From contig JALJCO010008684.1 in assembly GCA_023101725.1 (NCBI GenBank), forward strand, positions 572,501-636,500: DNA of 64,000 nt, written 5' to 3'. The position numbers and the translations under genes were made by a program. This document shows positions 12,673 through 26,868 of the stretch, piece by piece. The number at the start of each line of letters is the position of its first letter. Position 1 is the first letter of the stretch. This DNA comes from Atherinomorus stipes (Eukaryota > Chordata > Actinopteri > Atheriniformes > Atherinidae). Under the pieces are notes generated by a model that made no database searches, was not told the DNA's origin, and saw only the letters and a list, made by a program, of their open reading frames with translations.

Positions 12673-14980
12673 GTGCGGGTGAGTGAACGGAAGAAATGGA
12701 CAATCTGTAAATACTGAAAATACTGCACTTGTGTGAACATATACTACTGTGCAGGCATCTATATAAAAACTACACACCCATGTGAAGTGTATGTATGTCT
12801 TCATGGACAGCCGAAGCTGGCCACGTCTGTGAGCAAACACACGGCCTTAATGGAGCTGCATGGCAATGCTGAAATCACTAAAGGAAATAAGGATTCATTT
12901 TGTCCTCATTTTAAATTAGATTTTTTTTATACGTACTTTTAACTTTTGCTAGTTGCAGAGTGATTATGACAAATAATTTGACATATAATTTTATACAGAT
13001 CTTTAACCAGTTTCTCTAAATACTTAATCTGTAAAAGAAAAATAACTGTTCTTGTTCTGGTAGCTGGTTCTAGTTAAACAAAACACGCTTAGTAGCTGGC
13101 AGCCCCCCTTGGTCTGGTATGACTGGTGGTTCATGGTGAAACGTTAAGCTGCTGCTAGCTGTTTAACTGCCACCGCTGACTAAGCTCACCTGGTGCTCTG
13201 CTTCTTGTGTTTTAGCACTGAACTTCAAAAATGTCATCATGCAACACCAGTTTATAGATTCTTATTTTTCTTTTTCTTTTTTTTTTTTCAAGAAGTCACA
13301 CACATTTGCAATAAAACAAAGGCAATATAATTAGACACGCAGTTTTACTCAGAAAAAGCTTTAGATCTGATTTGATAAATCTCTGTTTGATTCATCAGAA
13401 TTTTGCTGTTATTTCAGCTGATCCTGATGGTATGCGCCACAACATATTCACATCATGGTTTCCTCATCATTTATCTGCAGAATTACTGTATAAGTGGGTG
13501 GGTAACTTTTCCCAACTGACTCACCACCAATGCAAGTGTTCAAAAGAAAAACAAAGATTTAAATAGCTATTTAAGTATCTATCTTTAAATGATTTTTAAA
13601 TTTTAGCATGAGATTCATCAATTCATCCAACTTTTATTAACATCTACATCGAAATATAACTATTCAATCTGTCCTAATCTGTTTTTGTTTGCATAGTTTT
13701 GTAAGTTTCATCCTTCATATTTACCCCCCCTTTACTCTCCCATGAGAGTTAAGGGGAAACAGAGATGCAGGCATTCACAGTCATAAGAAAAATAAAAAGA
13801 TCCCCTCTGCAAAAGCACTAAAATACAGAAGTGTTGAACAGTTACGCATGGCATAGGTTATACAGCTGCACGCCCTGTCATTAATGAGGACGTGTAATAC
13901 TTTTAGATGCTGCATCATCATGCTCAGTAAATTTGTCAGGTAGCAGTAGAGACAGGCGTGACTGGGAGAGGTCTATAGACACTTTCATCCACATTCACCA
14001 CAGTGAAACTACTAATATATAGAGACTGAGAACAAACACTTAGTCAGACAACCACAAACAACTCAATTCTCTCCAGCAGTGAAACGGTTAAACTGCACTT
14101 TTGCTTTTTTTTTGACTCCCAGCTGTCTGGTATTGCGGGTGGTGTCTGATGCCCAGAAATGAAGTGGAAGGTGCTATCACTCCATCAGACGGGCATGATA
14201 GCAACCACCATGCAAAGATCTCTGCATGGCTCAGAGAGTTTCTCTGGAAAACAGCCTCTTCGTGTTCCTTGTAGTCCTTCCTCTGTCATCTCTGTCTTTC
14301 TGTCCATCGGTATTTACCTCTTTTTGTTTCCTTGCGTGCATGCATATATTATGTATGCTTTGCTGGGCATGGTGTGTGCCCTTTGGGTTTTTTTTTTTTT
14401 TTTTTTTTTTGAGTGGACTCTCTTGGCACAAGCAGTGTATTTAAAATTCTGCCCCAGGGTAGTACTTGACTGATGTTATTAAGGCAGGAATGCATTGGTG
14501 CACACACAATAATGATGAGATGCAGTGATCCTATTCCTCACCTGCTGTCCTAGTTTAGGTTTCTGAGGCAGACACACTCTTTACTTTTAGGATTAGTTTC
14601 AAAATCTTCCTATTAAGACTAATGCTAATCATGACTAAGGTGACCCTGATCCTTTAGAGGTTGCTGGGGAACCTTTTCTCTCACCTTTTGTCTTCCAATA
14701 CAAACAATTTAGTGTCACCTCTCTCTTTTAGTTGGTGTGTTTTCCTCTCCGTCCTTTTAAGCTGTACTTTTCTGTTGGGATCTCTGCTAGTCTGAAAAAA
14801 AACTATCCTCTGTTTACTCTCTAACTGATTCAGGCAAACTTACTTTGAAGAATTTCTCCTGACTGTCACCAGGAGCTAACCCAAAGGGGGATTATTAGGT
14901 TTCTCAATACAATACCATTGAAAGTCTTGATCTTACAATATGAAATTCTTTGAAATGACTGAGCTGAATTCTTTAGACAT
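12673..14980. other. No gene seen
   Basis: AT-rich DNA with T-runs (13277-13289, 14390-14410). Frames at 14159-14473 run through the T-run and are not convincing. Confidence 0.5.
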
Positions 14981-14984
14981 TAAA

Positions 14985-15540
14985 GCGCCTCAAACTAAAG
15001 ATAAACATATCATGTACACATGGTTCCAAATGCTGCAGCTCGCCTCCTTACAGGAACTCCTAAGCGCATCCATATCACACCAGTTTTGTTCTCCCTGCAC
15101 TGGCTCCCAGTCAGGCTTAGAATTGATTTTAAAATACTTTTGTTTGTATTTAAAGCCCGTAATGGCCTTGCACCCTCCTATTTAAGTGAGTTGCTCAAGC
15201 CTCATCAGCCTGGTAAAGCTTTGCGCTCTGCAGGTCAAAATCTACTGGAGGTTCCACGCACCAGGCATGCTAAGTGGGGTGATCGTGCTTTCTCGATGGC
15301 AGGTCCAAAACTGTGGAACTCACTACCACTAAAACTGCGCTCCATCTGTGACCTGCCACTTTTTAAGAGCAGGCTAAAAAATTTTCTGTTCAGAGCTGCT
15401 TTTAACAATCTATGACCTGCTATTTTATCTGTTTTAATCACATTTTTGTCTTTTAGGGTGTTTTATTATTCTGTATTTTATTGATAGATTCAGTAAATTC
15501 TCTTGTTGGAAAGTGCTATACAAATAAACTTTGATTAATT
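14985..15540 (+). mobile_element. 5'-truncated L2-type LINE with ORF2 C-terminus
   Basis: An open frame at 15020-15415 ends a reverse-transcriptase ORF: NAAARLLTGT, LHWLPVRLRIDFKILLF, ARNGLAPSYLSELL, WGDRAFSMAGPKLWNSLPL, FKSRLKNFLF. These blocks are the family signature. The stop is followed by a short 3' UTR and the classical end AAGTGCTATACAAATAAAC with a TTGATTAATTAATTGA tail. This is the best preserved LINE in the window, yet only about 130 codons are left. Confidence 0.88.
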
Positions 15541-18500
15541 AATTGACATGAAAATGCTGCGGTACTACACATATTCAGGGAACTGTACTTAATGCAGTGC
15601 AGGATTTGTTAAAGTTACTGTAGTCCAGTAGCCAGTTATGATGCATAACATGACCACCTTTTAACGATTACTATATTAATGTACCTAAAAAAAAAGGCTC
15701 ACATTTTCAGTCCTTTGCAAAAAGATCCAATGTTTGGAATTTAGTTCCAGCAAACTGGTCAACTTAGTGCACAACTTTTACAGAATAAACTAAGACACCC
15801 ACAACTAGTAATTCATGGGTCAGGGTGTCGGAGCTCATATTTTATCAATATACACACGAATAGTGCAATTATATAATTACTTCAGAAACAGAAACAACAG
15901 AAACATAAAATGAGTTAATTCTGTGGGCTTTGCATGCACTGGTCTCTTTCTGCAAGCTGCTTCATGATGTTTTTAACTTACCATCTTGTCTTTATGTACT
16001 ATACATCTGTAGCTTCCTGACATTTTTTTTTTCTTTTTGTAAGAAACCGGGAACTTCATTTAGAAAATGTGTGGGAGAGCAGCATCTCATATAAATATGC
16101 TTACCGCTGATTATAGCACTTCAAAAGTGCTATGAGTGAGACTGTGGTACACAGTGAGAGTGGCTCTCATTCATAATACACTGAAACACAGCGAGTTACT
16201 AACCTCACATCCTGTGTAGCAGGAAATGCTTGATTTCCTGTAGTGAAGTGTAGGTGGGGGTTATTGTGTATTTGTGTCTCTGCATATATTTGACACATTG
16301 GAAGAGTGTGATTGCATGTCCATATTAGCACTCAATTTAAGAATCTTTTAAATGCCATCTCATCTAAATTTTTCTCAGAAACATCCTTTTAGGGGGGCTA
16401 TTAAAGAAAAACAGTGCATTAGAGCATGCTGTTTAGTGTTTTCTTCCTCTAAGTGATTGCTGTGTTGCCATGGATGCATTATGGTCTTGAGGAAGTTGCA
16501 GACAAGTGTGAGGTTTTCTCTTAACTAAGCAGCAAAAAAGTGCAGCTGATATTTTGGAATATATCAAGCTTCACTGGTCTTTTTTTTTTTTTGCTCCATG
16601 AGTGCCATTAGAATCATGCAAAATGAAAGTAATTGGATGACACAAGAGGCGATTTAAAAACTTTGATTATATTATATGATTGCGCTTCAAAATAAATTCA
16701 AATCTGTTTGGCCATCTGGGGGCATCTAAATATCTCCTGTGGCTTCACACACAAGCCTCTTCCTTATGTTGCATTCAATGACCATTGTTTGAAGACGTTT
16801 CACACATTTTATGATGAGTGAAAGAAGTAGCAACTCTGTAAGTGGTTTATAAGTCTTTTATCATTTGGACCTCTTGACTCACAAGGTTTTGCCAGCTGCC
16901 TGGAACACGCACGTACGCCACCTCTGATCCCCAAATATACTATACTGTTGTCAAGGAAACAGCCAAAGCCAATCTTGCGTGTGGAAGAGAGAGAGATCAT
17001 TTGTACATCTTGGAATAGCTTCAGTGACGCATACATTTGCTCACAAGCGCCATGCCTGCAAACCGCCCTCCTTCACCTCCCCATTCTGTGTTACAACATC
17101 CATCCATCTGTCCTCTGATCTTTTTCTGTTTGCTTCTTTCCAACTTGTTTATTCTCCGTTTCTCTCCTCTGTTCCCATTCCTGTCTTCATCTCTATATAT
17201 CTTTATTTTTTCAATGAAAAAGACATATTTTCTGATGCTACTGATAGACTCCTGTTGTTTCTGGTCATTGTATTATACTGGTTTAAAATCTAATTAAAAA
17301 TAACTTCATCAATACTCTTAATTCTGGCTGATTTGATCAGAAAAGTTCTTTTTTTAAAGACACAAATTCTCCCAAAATAGTATAATACAAGACAAGCTGC
17401 CAAAACTTGTTAGTTCGTGATATCGTTATTTGCCAGTCTGCTCATGAGCCATGTATGGTTTATTTTTACGGGCAGTAAAATCCCATGAGGGTGTGATGAC
17501 TTCATATTGTCTCTGATTAATGGTTCTACATGAGGATGGGGGGTGGATGGAAAACTCAGCCAAAATTCCTTCTCCTCTGTCCCTTCAAGCCATCTGCAAC
17601 ACACATTTATCAAGCAAAATATGCTCCGGTGCAACAAAGAGCTCACGCTTTCATATCTCTGCTGAGTGAAAGGCTGCTCTGTTGTTATTTTACATCTTAT
17701 GGGAATTTTTACCGCATGTTTTATAATTATCACCACAAAGACTTAAAAGTGGCTCCAGTAACACTTTTGGCATGTCTTACCCCATATGGATTAATTCTGA
17801 CATCACAAAAGCCATATTTAAAGACTAATCCTTAATCCATCATCAAACAACATTCAAGACTCGTCTCCTTCACTTCTGATAAACAGCATCAACTTCAGCC
17901 CACACAAGGTCACCTTTACGTCTGCTTTGCAAAAAAAATGTTTGGCTAAAACTATGTTTTGACCACATATGGAAACATTTGTTGATTACAGAGGCACATA
18001 TCTGACCACATGTGATGACAGATCACATGTGTCATATGTCATCAAGTTTTCCAGCTTTCTGTATGTAGTCAGGTCAGAAAACTCATCTGTCCAGTTTACC
18101 TTTAGCCTAAATATAACATCACTCACCAACATCATCTAGTTTCCACGGTAGCTCAGAGGACTTTAACTAATAAAGTTTGCTGTAGTTTGGTATTTGGCAA
18201 TGTTGTGCTGTGTGTGTGTGTGTGTGTTTTGTGTGTATGACTCGGTCTGAGTCACTGCCGTTTCCTCCGGGTGCACAGCCAGGGCAAAGAAGAAGAGTTT
18301 TTGTATGAGCGCGTGTTATACACAGAGCGAAAGCAGTGCGTGCATGTCAGCATGCACATGTGTGCTTATTAGCATGCATGTGTGTTTGTGGAGCTGCCCA
18401 GACCTGAACACCCTCCCCCGATGACTCAAAAGTGCGACTGCTTACAACACTGAATCTGTCCAAGTGTATTATCAGTTAATTTTTTTTTCTTGAACCACCT

Positions 18501-20778
18501 TATTATAGTTTATCTCATGGTCAGCAACCACTGTCTTAAATCCATCCATTTAAAGGATCTAGTTTTGTAAACATAGATCACAAAGAAAAACCAAAACAAA
18601 CAATTTATTTTGAGCTGATTCCATGTCAAAATGGAAAAAAAGTATTCGTAGATGCATGAATGCTGAAAAAAAAGATAAAAAATTCTCATATTGTCCACTC
18701 CTTTTGTCATGCTGTCTGAGACTGCTCCAGAAAAGCTCATCATTTTTTCATTGGTCTGATTAATTGAAAATGGTGAATTGCAGAAGCTTATTTGTTATTT
18801 GTAAAGCATTAGTCTCTCGTCATGATAAAAAATGTATTAAATGGTGCAAATGTGAAAGAAAGAAGTTCTGGACTGCAATAAAAGACATTGTAATGCAGTC
18901 AGGAAGGGTGCCTTCTGTGGAACAGCTCATGTGAAAAACAATCTAAAACACTAAAGAAGGGGAAACCCCTTCCCCTCATGATTAATAGAGGAAACCAATT
19001 TATTAACTGATAAGTAATAAAGAGAAACTGGCTGTCGTGATGGCTTTTGATCTTCTGTTATCTTCAAGATGCTGATATGCCAAAGCAAAGAGAAAATGAC
19101 AGACAAGCCTTGAGACAGCAGGCCAGAATCATGTGAATCAGGCTCCGTGTTGAGTGTGAACAGACTCAGCTGAGAACTGGTCCACCTGAATGCCAGTATG
19201 ACTCAGTCCCACCAGCAGGGGTACTGGTGGAGAACAGATACCATGGACTCCTCTCCATTCGAGTCAATTAAGCTTCCAGCATGTGTGTGATTGGAGCGGG
19301 ACAAGCTGTGCGTGACTCAGGATTCTGCCTGTGAACCAAATGGAAAACCAGCATCATTTCAAGGTTTGTTTTTTTGGGGGGGGCACTGTCTGGACTGTAG
19401 AGGGAGGCACCAAGATGAAGAGAAATGGAGGTTTAATTCTCACATTGACTATTTACTGCAGCTCTACTCTACTGTGAAATCTTTTCCTGGCATCTTTACA
19501 GGGGGAAAACACAACAGTGGTCTGTTACAGACAGACTCAGCCGTGGCTTTTTTGATTGGGGTTTACATCATGTGTTATTATGAGCGCAATTTCGTGGTGA
19601 AGTGTGTAACCTTTTGAAGAATTAAAAGCATATTAAACCATTAACCGTTGGCTCATTAGCTGTGTTTCCCAGAATTTTACAGCATGCAGTACATCAGAAA
19701 CCTCCAGCTGAACTGAACAGATGAGTGTGGATCACTTTCAAACCAGCTGCGAACCGTGGTTAGTTAATCAGTTCTTTAGACTAAACAACCAGAAGGAGGT
19801 GAGACAAAGGAAAGAGTGTCAATCACTGGACTGAGACGACCAGCGGACATTCAGACACAATGCGTCTGCAACTTAAAAGGAGCCGTTTCTAACTGCTGTG
19901 GTGACTCACTGCTCCTTCTCCCTGCTTTACGGGAAGTGGAATGTGTTTTTAATTCTTCAGTTTTATTTTCCTCCCCCACTCTTCCTTGCTTTGGTGGAGT
20001 AGAGCAGGGTCAGACCGTGGACTAATGTTTGTCTGACTATGTGAATGTTGTGGTGTGTCTGTTTGCTCATGAGCACGTCACAAACCAAATCCTCAGGGGA
20101 GAAAGCCCAAATTATTCCACAGGTGACCACAGAGACTTGGAAAAGCCTGAAAGTGGAGCCTCTCTATCCAAGAAACAAGTTCAAAGAGAAACATTTACTA
20201 AAACCAGTCAGAAAATTGATGACTTCAACGAAAAAAAAAAAAAAAAAGGTTTTCAAAAGTACATCTTTTTTGTTAAGAGCTGGACAAGAGGATGAAAGCA
20301 CAATTGTTTGCAGAAGCTAAGGAGGTGAGTAATACAGTGGATCCAGAGACTCGGTGGGGGAGCACAGTACAGACACTTATTCAAAAAAAGAGAAAAGGAT
20401 TTAGATTTCCAGAAATAATTAAGAGATCATTGCAATTAAAAAAGCCACTTGATGTAAAAAGTAAAGCAAAGATTTGAAAAAGAAACAAGAAATGACCTTT
20501 TTTTAAAAAAAAAAAAAAAAAACACTTTACTTAGGATGATATTGTTTTCAATGTCTTTAAGCACTGCTGCACAAAAAACTTATTAATAATATTTTAAAAA
20601 GTTGCTTTTGGAAAAATTACCATATCATATTTTATCAGTATTTATTTAGCTTTAATGGCTGTTTGCCCAGTTCTCACATCTCGTGTTTTCATAACGTTCA
20701 CATCCTATTTGCGAGACGATACTGCATAAATGCTGAGTTATCGGCATACTAGAACAACATATACAAGTACATTACAAT
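15541..20778. other. No gene seen
   Basis: Five kilobases of AT-rich DNA with a TG microsatellite (18208-18228) and A/T runs. No exon with plausible splice sites and no family match. Confidence 0.5.
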
Positions 20779-21548
20779 TAGGGCCATCGATTGGTATCGG
20801 CCTATATTGGCCTTAAAACTGAGTATCAGACATCGGCCACCCCACTGATATTTAACCAATATTTAACCAATATCTAACCGATCAGCCCGCTGTTTCTAAA
20901 GTCGAAAAAAAGAAAAAAGTTCTCTCTTCAAAAACTTCTTTTTTACAGACTTTAAAATTTCTAAAGACAAGGGGTGGGAAAAAAATATTGATACACTGAA
21001 ATATCATGATATTTTCATATGCTGATATCATATTGACGTTTGAAAATGCAGTATTCATCTATTTTACAAATGAAATTTTGTGATATTTCATCGTTCTGTT
21101 TCGAAATCTCATGAGAATTCACAAAATTATGTGATATTTTCATATGCTGATATTTGCATTTAGAAACGTGGTATGCATCTATTTTACTAACAAAATCTCA
21201 CAATATTTCACCGTTCTGTTACAAAATCTCACAGGAATTCACGAAATATTGTGAGATTTTGTAACAGAATACTGAAATCTCACAAGATTTTTTTAAGTAA
21301 AACAGATCGATACCACATTTTAAATATTGATATCGTCATATAAAAATATTGTGATATTTCAGTGTATCAATATTTTTTTTCCCACCCCTATTTTTTAAAG
21401 TGTTGTAAATGGATAACAAAACTGCTATTTGCAATGACTGATTATTTTTTTCAGCTTTATTATCGGTATCGATATCGGTTATTGGCCACATGAATTTTAA
21501 AATATCGGCATATCGGATATTGGCCAAAATTCCAATATTGTGCATATA
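20779..21548. mobile_element. hAT-like non-autonomous element, copy 1 (carries a nested inverted-repeat element)
   Basis: It starts TAGGGCCATCGATTGGTATC and ends CCAATATTGTGCATATA. Flanks ATTACAAT (20771-20778) and ATTACAGT (21549-21556) form a 7/8 matching 8-bp duplication. The interior contains a second element (about 20970-21389) bounded by GGGGTGGGAAAAAAATATTG and its complement. Copy 2 at 49437-50213 is collinear over its whole length. Confidence 0.82.
20970..21389. repeat. Inner inverted-repeat element with a tandem duplication
   Basis: GGTGGGAAAAAAATATTGAT at the left mirrors ATCAATATTTTTTTTCCCACC at the right, continuing with ACACTGAAATATCA. Inside, a unit of about 125 bases beginning GATATTTTCATATGCTGAT is repeated in tandem (21008 and 21133). 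The same inner structure is present in copy 2 at about 49627-50054. Confidence 0.75.
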
Positions 21549-23160
21549 ATTACAGTACATGCCAATGACCCTTTTTATTTTCAAAGCTCGGTAATACAAA
21601 GCAACTAAAAGTTCAAATTTTACCAGAGACTCTTTCTGTTTGGTTAGCTTACGGCACCAAAACCACTTGGTTATATTTAGTACAAATGATGGCTCTGGTG
21701 AAAATAGTTTTTAAATGAAAAATTGTTTCACCTGCAGCCAGATTAGTACAAGAATTTCTTTCAAATAAATGCTTCTTGCTGACCCTAATGGCTTTCATGT
21801 GAAAATGAAACGATGGTAAATGATCACAGCAGATTGCTACTGACAACAGAGTGACAAGGATACAGATGTTTTCAGTGCAGCGGTGTAGCCAACACTAGCA
21901 GAATAAACAGCTAAATTATATTTACCATCATTTATGCTTGCAGTCATAGTCTGATACTGTTGCACGTTCAAAAATAAATATGGTGTCACGTTATGTTAAT
22001 CTGATTTACACAAAACTGAGGCTTTCATTTTTCATTAAAGTTTTCAGAACAGCCTCAATATTCTGCAGTTATTTCCATCAATCAAAGGAAATTTGTTTGA
22101 GCACTAAGAGCTACCATACATACAGATATCCAAAATGACATATTGCCCACAGGTTCATGTCATGACACTGGGCCAAGTTATATGCCAATGTATAGAATAA
22201 AGGTTAAACTGAACCAAAGAGATCTGCAACTCATTCATTTCTTTATTATTTTTGAATGTGTAATTTATTCCCAGTTGAGGATCACACTGGGAAACTGATA
22301 ACCTGAAATACAGCTGGAAGCAATCTGAATGACTGTGCAGCTCCATCTCTGATCCTGACACCAGACTGATATAGCAGATATGCCTGATAGGATCAGAAAA
22401 TCATTTTGCTTCATATTGTGAAAACACAATGAAAAAAATGAATGAAAATGCTTCATTTTTTTAATATAATCTTTATTTTTGATCATACGGTAAAAATGTG
22501 GACTTGGTGTGCACGACCCCTTGGACATGGATGCGGCACCTAATCAGTTTTATTCATCTCTGTATTCTATTTTAGGGGGGGAAAAAGGAGATAAACTTTG
22601 TTATCACGAGTCTGCTACACATTAGCAGAGAGCTGCATTTTTAAACCAAGTTAATATTTTAGTTTGTTTATTTGAATGACTTTTACATTCCAGTATAATA
22701 AGAATAAAATGGTCAAACAATTACAAACATTTTGTTGGTATTTTTCAGTTTGTCATTTCCTGGAAAATGATTCAAATTGATTATAATTCACCCAAAGCAC
22801 TCAGGGTCATATTCTAACTTAATCTATTCTAACGCAATAACTGGGGCTGACCAATCAGAGGACTTCTTGCCGAGGAGGAAAAGGCAAAAACCACCTTAAT
22901 GTGGGTCTATACATTTATTTATTCATCTATTTATTTTGCACATTAGTGGAACACCATTTATACTGACATTTTCTTATTCACATGTTTATTTTATTTATTT
23001 ATTTCTAGGATCCCCATTACCAACAGCAAGCTGCTGCTATTCTTCCTGGGGACCCATTTAAAACCTCATGTCAAAGCTACAATACACTGACATACAGTAC
23101 ATTTAAAATATATAATTTTCTATCAATATCAATAGAAAATTCTATCAATATCATAAAATC

Positions 23161-23197
23161 AATATTGTGTCAGATGCCAGATATCTGACACAATATT
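23161..23197. repeat. Perfect 15-bp-arm hairpin
   Basis: AATATTGTGTCAGAT and its exact complement ATCTGACACAATATT flank a 7-base loop. A weaker hairpin (ATTTTCTAT / ATAGAAAAT) lies just upstream near 23116-23142. Confidence 0.8.
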
Positions 23198-23943
23198 TGT
23201 TCAAAATGCAAATTTTAAATGGCTGGCACCCTGGCTTTTGTGTCCATAAGAGCAAATACTTTCTCTTCATTCACTGTAGGACTGACTGTCAAGGTGAAGC
23301 TACAAAATCCAAGAGCAAATGCTTCTAAACTGCAGCAAATTACGTTATACTCTGTTTAGCCACGTTAAAATAGACACAGGCCAAAACCCAATTCCTAACA
23401 GAATTTTGCTTTTTGATTCCTTCCAGCTACATCTTTAAATTAACACATTTTGATTAATATATTTTGATAGGGAGCTCTTTTGTACCGGACCATTTTCTTT
23501 ATATTTGTACAGATGGGGGAGAAATTGCCACTGATGCATCATTCAAACTCCAGGCAAGAGTGACGCATATACAATTCTTTTGCTCATATGTGACCCATAA
23601 TTGATTTTTGGGTTTTTCTAACAACTGGCAGATCTCAACTTTTAGATGCGGGGTAGCCAGAGGGTGGGTAAGACTTTCTTGGCAGTGACTTGTGTGGCTA
23701 TCTCCACCCATCTGGGGCTATCTCCATACTGGGCAGGGGTCTTTATCCGCCCGATCGGGGTCCTTCCTCTTTACAAATATTTCTGAAATATCTCCCTTCC
23801 TCTTCATTCTTATATCTTCCAGTTAAAAGTAATGCTGGTAACTGGATATATTTCTGCACATTTTCATGCCACAGCTGATTATAAATATGTCATAACCTGG
23901 TTTTAACACACCCCTTCTGAAATTATCTTTAAATTAATTTTTA

Positions 23944-24001
23944 ATCATGTGTGTGTGTGGGTGCGCATGGGTGTGTGTGTGTGTGTGTGTGTGGGTGGGT
24001 T
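23944..24001. repeat. GT-rich microsatellite
   Basis: Interrupted GT repeats with GGGT variants. Confidence 0.85.
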
Positions 24002-24356
24002 AAATAAAGCTCATTTTGACTTCTTTTCATACCTCTCTTTTTTCTCGTGAGGGTACAAACGAGAATTAGACTTGTCTGTATGCGCATTCACGTGCTAATG
24101 TGAAGTAACATTGAGGGAGGCAAGCACCACAAACCAAAACAAACTACTCATGATGAGCCTAGTGAGGAAAATAATGTCCCAACAGAGAAAAACCTGATAA
24201 AAAATGTAACTGTACAGCTGATAGAGAGAATGTCCCTATTAAAAGGGCTTGACTCTAATGAATAAATAGCTAACAACAAGAAGTAGCTTGTTTTGCTACG
24301 TTAGCAGCTTGTAACTGTTCGTCTACCATCGTTTTCTGGTCTCTCACTAAAAGATA

Positions 24357-25028
24357 GGGTTAATTCCAACTCCCCCTTAGCCCTCGGCCCTAACCCTTCG
24401 TTTTGCGCGTTCATGTGAAGAGGTGGTGATGTCCCAATTCTGGTTCAGGACGAGGGCGAGTGGTAGGGCTATCTGGCCCTCAAAACAGAGATTTTCCAGG
24501 GGCACACTAGTGGTATGTGATATTACCACAATTCCATGCGAAATATAGGCAAAAGGGCGAGGAAGTCGTCAGCAGCAGCCAGAGAAACGTATAAATGTGA
24601 GTATTCTTTGTAAATAAAATATGAAAATCGCTATTCAAGGTCGCTGTAATGTATTAAAGACAGATTTATTAGAAATGTGAACAAAGTCGCTAGTTTTGTA
24701 ACATTACGAGCAACTGATCATGTCTGAAAAGTAACATTAACGGTAAGTTAGAGTCGAAGGCGTCTTCTTTTCCTTTCATTTTTACATTTTTTCTCCCGAA
24801 GCCAAAGAAATAATCCAGTCTTCCAGGAAAGGGAGATTATTGCTGCTGCGTGCAGCTTTTTTCTTTTTCAACAAAATTTTATTGACAATTTAATGCTGCA
24901 GACGCATCGCGAACTCTTCCGGTAATAGCCGTGATGTCAGTTTACTGCACCACGGACGACGGTTGGTGACGCATGAGGATTTCGAAGAGTTGTCCCATTT
25001 CTTAGGGGAATGATTCAATTCCTAACAC
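24357..25028. mobile_element. Probable DNA-transposon remnant with imperfect inverted ends
   Basis: The left AATTCCAACTCCCCCTTAG and the complement of the right end, GAATTGAATCATTCCCCTAAG, are similar. The left arm continues CCCTCGGCCCTAACCCTTCG, which I associate with a common fish repeat. No transposase is visible. Confidence 0.4.
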
Positions 25029-26562
25029 TTAAAACAGGGGTTTCAAGTGTAAAATAATCCACTGGTCCGCAATTGCGGGTACACTGAAAACACTGCCTCA
25101 ACAGCAGAGCAGTTGAGCATGGCAGTTTTATTTATGTTTTTGTTGTTGTTTTGTGTGTGTGTGTGTTGGGGGTGGGTTCAGTTCCCCCTCTTTGACAAAG
25201 CTGGTCATTAATCGCTGCGCCGCGATGGTGGTGGAAGAGAGGTGAGCTTATCTAAGTAGCTTCCTGGTCTGACATCAGTCTGGGAGGATGACCAAATTCT
25301 ACTATGGAGCGCTCTTGTGGCCGATTCTGGTGTGAACAAAGAGCCCACACGAAAACACAAAGCCGCCTTGTAATTCTGCATGTCCCGACACATTTTAAGT
25401 GAGGTCCTATAACAACGCACACGTTCAACATGAAAAAGTGTGATGACACCTTTAAAATGAACTACAGTAGCAGTCTTGCTAGCCCCCCATTTACATTAAA
25501 CTTGGTCATTTAGTTCTGGTTTTGTCAGAAATAATTAACGTTGACAATGAGACACTCTTTCTGCATTCTTTAGTGTATGTTCAGCTTTAATATGAAAATC
25601 TCATCTGAGTTGATGTGTTAGCCCCTAAATATTAAACTACTAAACTGACTCTTCACTTATCACAACTACCGAAGCCATGGAGAGTCATAAATGTGAAACT
25701 GTCAACATCTTGCACAAGTACTTCCCGTCCACTGCTTCCGCTCTGCTCCAATCTGCCCTCCAATTCGTCTTTCCGGCAGGCTGCAAAAATACCTGTACAC
25801 TGGGTCCGCATGAGTCCGCCAGCCCCCTCTCTCATTCACTGATGATGTTCATTTTTTCTTCGATTCATTAGACTCAGATAATTTTCTTTTCAAGAGACAA
25901 ATGTAATTTTTTGGTGTTACCTGACAGTTTCGGCTGTCACTCCAGCCTTCTTCAGAGCTGTCGGGAGTCGGGACTTCCTGGTGACGTGTCATTGTAGACA
26001 ACTGACCAGGAAATCCGGACGTGACGTGTGGGAACAGCTGACCTGGCACGGCATCTTACAATGAAGTGCTCGTACCCAGTCGCGTCTGTCCCCCACTCCC
26101 CCGCTGGTCGTGTAGAATGGCATCCCAAGTGTGAGGGAGCGCATATGTCCCCTCGTCCCTGTTCATGGTGTTTGCTTCCCTCCTTATTTCCTTATAAGGA
26201 GGCAATCAAAATAAGGCTAGCCCGTAAGGCTAACAAGTTTGTCCCTTTTTTAGCTACTGCATCTGAGAATGGTGGTGCAACATGGCAGCCTTTGGTTGGG
26301 TGTGCCGCCAATGTGTTTATAAACAAACTCTCAACTACAAAAACTAAAATGGTACAAAAACTAAAAAGTTAAATATGTATTTAGGAAAGCAATACTTGAG
26401 TTTTGTATTGCTGTTTGTATTATGAGATAAGTCAGTTCAGGTGGTCAGTATTACTATACAGATATGGAAATGTACTCATATATACATTTAAAATTACCTC
26501 AAGCTCTTGAGTTAGCCAAATCATGAAGTGAAATACTGTATTTTTTGGTTCCAGACGCCTGT
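25029..26562. other. No supported gene
   Basis: A frame at 26028-26372 (+) and several shorter ones lack family signals. The stretch 25940-26300 is more GC-balanced and may be an old repeat. Confidence 0.4.
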
Positions 26563-26570
26563 GATTAAAT

Positions 26571-26868
26571 CAGTGGTTCTCAAACTTTTTTTGCAGGGCC
26601 CCTCTTTCATTGGAAATAATAATGTCAAGTCCCCCCATCCCACCACCGCAACCACATGTACCCAAACATTTACCATGAAATACGTGAAAAAATGCTCTGC
26701 ATTTGAGGTGGGAGGAATGCCTATTGAGTCATCATCATTTTTTCATTAGTACTTTAAAGAATATGCCCATTTTTTGTTAGAAGTACAAAAACTAGGCCTG
26801 GCTGGGCCCCCCCTGAAAGAGCCCTGAGCCCCCCCTGGGGGGCCCACCCCCCAGTTTGAGAACCACTG
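26571..26868. mobile_element. hAT-like MITE with perfect 8-bp duplication
   Basis: Termini CAGTGGTTCTCAAACT and AGTTTGAGAACCACTG are exact inverted repeats. GATTAAAT flanks both ends (26563-26570 and 26869-26876). The interior has GGCCCC-rich stretches and no coding frame. Confidence 0.9.

Larger units (their letters stand above)
21557..24350. other. No gene seen; hairpin and TG microsatellite
   Basis: Includes a repeat-like piece near 23003-23060 (GGATCCCCATTACC, TCTTCCTGGGGACC), a perfect hairpin at 23161-23197, and a GT microsatellite at 23944-24000. Confidence 0.5.

Noticed and set aside
19291..19617. 108-codon frame on the + strand
   Set aside because: No family match, no exon signals, and a G-run within the frame.
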